Part shown: piece by piece, positions 5,470 to 6,558 of the stretch
Numbering within the stretch: the first letter of the stretch is position 1
How the letters are laid out: every line of letters starts with the position of its first letter
Source: Novosphingobium sp.
Lineage (GTDB): Bacteria; Pseudomonadota; Alphaproteobacteria; Sphingomonadales; Sphingomonadaceae
NCBI GenBank assembly: GCA_020853995.1
Contig: JADYXV010000105.1
Span: 1 to 6,558 of the forward strand
DNA: 6,558 bases
Direction of reading: 5' to 3'
Position numbers and translations under genes: made by a program
The notes under the pieces: generated by a model
What the model was told of the DNA's origin: nothing
Seen by the model: only the letters and a program-made list of their open reading frames with translations
The model's database searches: none

Positions 5470-6558
5470 TCAATAATCCTTGCTGGCCCGCAAGTTGATG
5501 CTTTCATCACCGATGGTTGACACTGTTGCCAAAACCGCCAGCCAGCGCGTGATGCGGAACTCTACCGACGTGGCGCTATAGCCGCCGCCATCCGTAATCA
5601 GTTCAACAAACACCCTGCGCCCCAGATACTTGCCCACGGCAATGCTGGTACTGGACCCGATCGAAGGATCAGCACCCACAATGCGCAATCGGTCCAGCCC
5701 GATCGCCGCGCGCAATTTGTTGATCGGATCAAGCCCGCCACCGCCGCGCAAACTTGCCAACGCAGATGCCAATTGCACCGCTTCCGGCGCAGAAATCTGC
5801 GTGATCGAACTGCCGAACAACAACCGGCTTAACAATTCCTCTTCAGGCAAGGCAGGCGTCGACGAGAACGTGATGATCGGTTTGAAGCCTGAACCGGTAA
5901 TCGAAATCTTGGCGCTGACATTGTTGGCATCGCCTTCTGCCACAATATCCAGAAGCGGATCGACCGGCACTTGTCCGGTGAACCGGATGCGCCCGCGCGT
6001 CAGTTCAAAGCGCTTGCCCGCAAACTCATAGCCGCCGCGCACCAGATCAGCCGTGCCGAAAATCTGCGGTGCTGCTGTGGAGCCGCGCAAACGGATATCT
6101 GCGCCCCATTCGCTATCCAGCCCAAGCCCCCGCACAGCAATGCGATTGGCACCGGCGGCATCGATCAGGAAGCGCCACGGCGTCGCCGCGACGCGCGCGG
6201 GCGCGGCATCGGCAGGCGCGTTCACTTCACGCGTGGCAATGTTGGGCAATTCAGCCACGACGCTGGCGTTACCAAGCATCCAGCGCGCGGTTTCAATCCG
6301 CACACGGCCCGCAATGGTTCCGCCCACGCCATCGCTGACAATGCGCAGCGGGCCGGTCACTGCTGCGGCCATATCGTCCCGATTGATCAGCGCCGCATTC
6401 TTGGCAGACAGCCGCAAATCAATCGAGGGGCCTCGCTCGGCAAGGTTGGCAAGACCGATGCTGCCACTCCCGCTCACCGTCCCGCCATTGGGTGTCGTGC
6501 CCGAGAACCGCGCCAGTGACAGCGTCGAATCGGCAAACGTCCCGGCCATCTGCACTTG
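5470..6558 (-). CDS. tamB: TamB C-terminal part (translocation and assembly module subunit), 5' end outside the window
   Basis: These 362 codons are the C-terminal end of a TamB/DUF490 protein, a long inner-membrane-anchored beta-groove protein that spans the periplasm. In known bacteria TamB works with the outer-membrane protein TamA in envelope assembly, and AsmA-like relatives carry phospholipids to the outer membrane. Family signatures are the RGGYEFAGKRFELTRGRIRFTG-like repeat region (about visible residues 173-195), LPEEELLSRLLFG (237-249), VGKYLGRRVFVEL (308-320) and the terminal KDY. The frame is open to the right edge: the codon at 6553-6555 is an internal GTG, not a start, so the protein continues beyond 6558. 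Typical TamB proteins exceed 1,000 residues, so most of the gene lies outside. tamA often precedes tamB and would lie further right. The glycosyltransferase gene follows 63 bp downstream. The family is secure; the details of its cargo are not. Confidence 0.92.
   Translation of the reverse strand, partial: QVQMAGTFADSTLSLARFSGTTPNGGTVSGSGSIGLANLAERGPSIDLRLSAKNAALINRDDMAAAVTGPLRIVSDGVGGTIAGRVRIETARWMLGNASVVAELPNIATREVNAPADAAPARVAATPWRFLIDAAGANRIAVRGLGLDSEWGADIRLRGSTAAPQIFGTADLVRGGYEFAGKRFELTRGRIRFTGQVPVDPLLDIVAEGDANNVSAKISITGSGFKPIITFSSTPALPEEELLSRLLFGSSITQISAPEAVQLASALASLRGGGGLDPINKLRAAIGLDRLRIVGADPSIGSSTSIAVGKYLGRRVFVELITDGGGYSATSVEFRITRWLAVLATVSTIGDESINLRASKDY

Noticed and set aside
5971..6519. 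Plus-strand open frame (182 codons) opposite tamB
   Set aside because: The minus strand carries unmistakable TamB signatures. The plus-strand translation is low-complexity Arg/His/Gln-rich and looks like a shadow.

Overview
The window looks like ordinary chromosome from an alphaproteobacterium, most likely in Sphingomonadales. I infer this from the moderately GC-rich coding style, the overall feel of the proteins, a TamB C-terminus ending in KDY, and start sites with weak or absent Shine-Dalgarno sequences. No rRNA, marker gene or database search was available, so the taxonomy is inference. I see no mobile element, CRISPR array, tRNA or rRNA gene.

Layout from left to right. A large minus-strand gene (14-2299) encodes a membrane-anchored CHASE4-GGDEF-EAL protein that should both make and break cyclic di-GMP. 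A 162-bp divergent intergenic region follows. Next, on the plus strand, is a 48-residue two-helix membrane protein of the lmo0937/DUF5670 type (2462-2608). About 120 bp later a plus-strand NAD(P)-dependent aldehyde dehydrogenase begins (2733-4157). Its 3' end overlaps by 20 bp the 3' end of a convergent minus-strand family 4 (GT-B) glycosyltransferase (4138-5406). A strong rho-independent terminator for the dehydrogenase lies inside the last codons of the glycosyltransferase gene. Upstream of the glycosyltransferase, on the same strand and 63 bp away, is the C-terminal part of tamB (5470-6558). Its N-terminal part lies beyond the right edge.

The genes do not form one obvious pathway. The tamB and glycosyltransferase pair may be one transcription unit concerned with envelope biogenesis. 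The GGDEF-EAL protein links a periplasmic signal to c-di-GMP. The dehydrogenase oxidises an unknown aldehyde, and its sequence resembles the CddD-like branch of the superfamily. The small membrane protein has no known biochemical role.

I found no convincing previously undescribed multi-gene system. The most distinctive local features are the overlapping convergent 3' ends with an embedded, strand-asymmetric terminator, and a dyad that could be an operator in front of the dehydrogenase.
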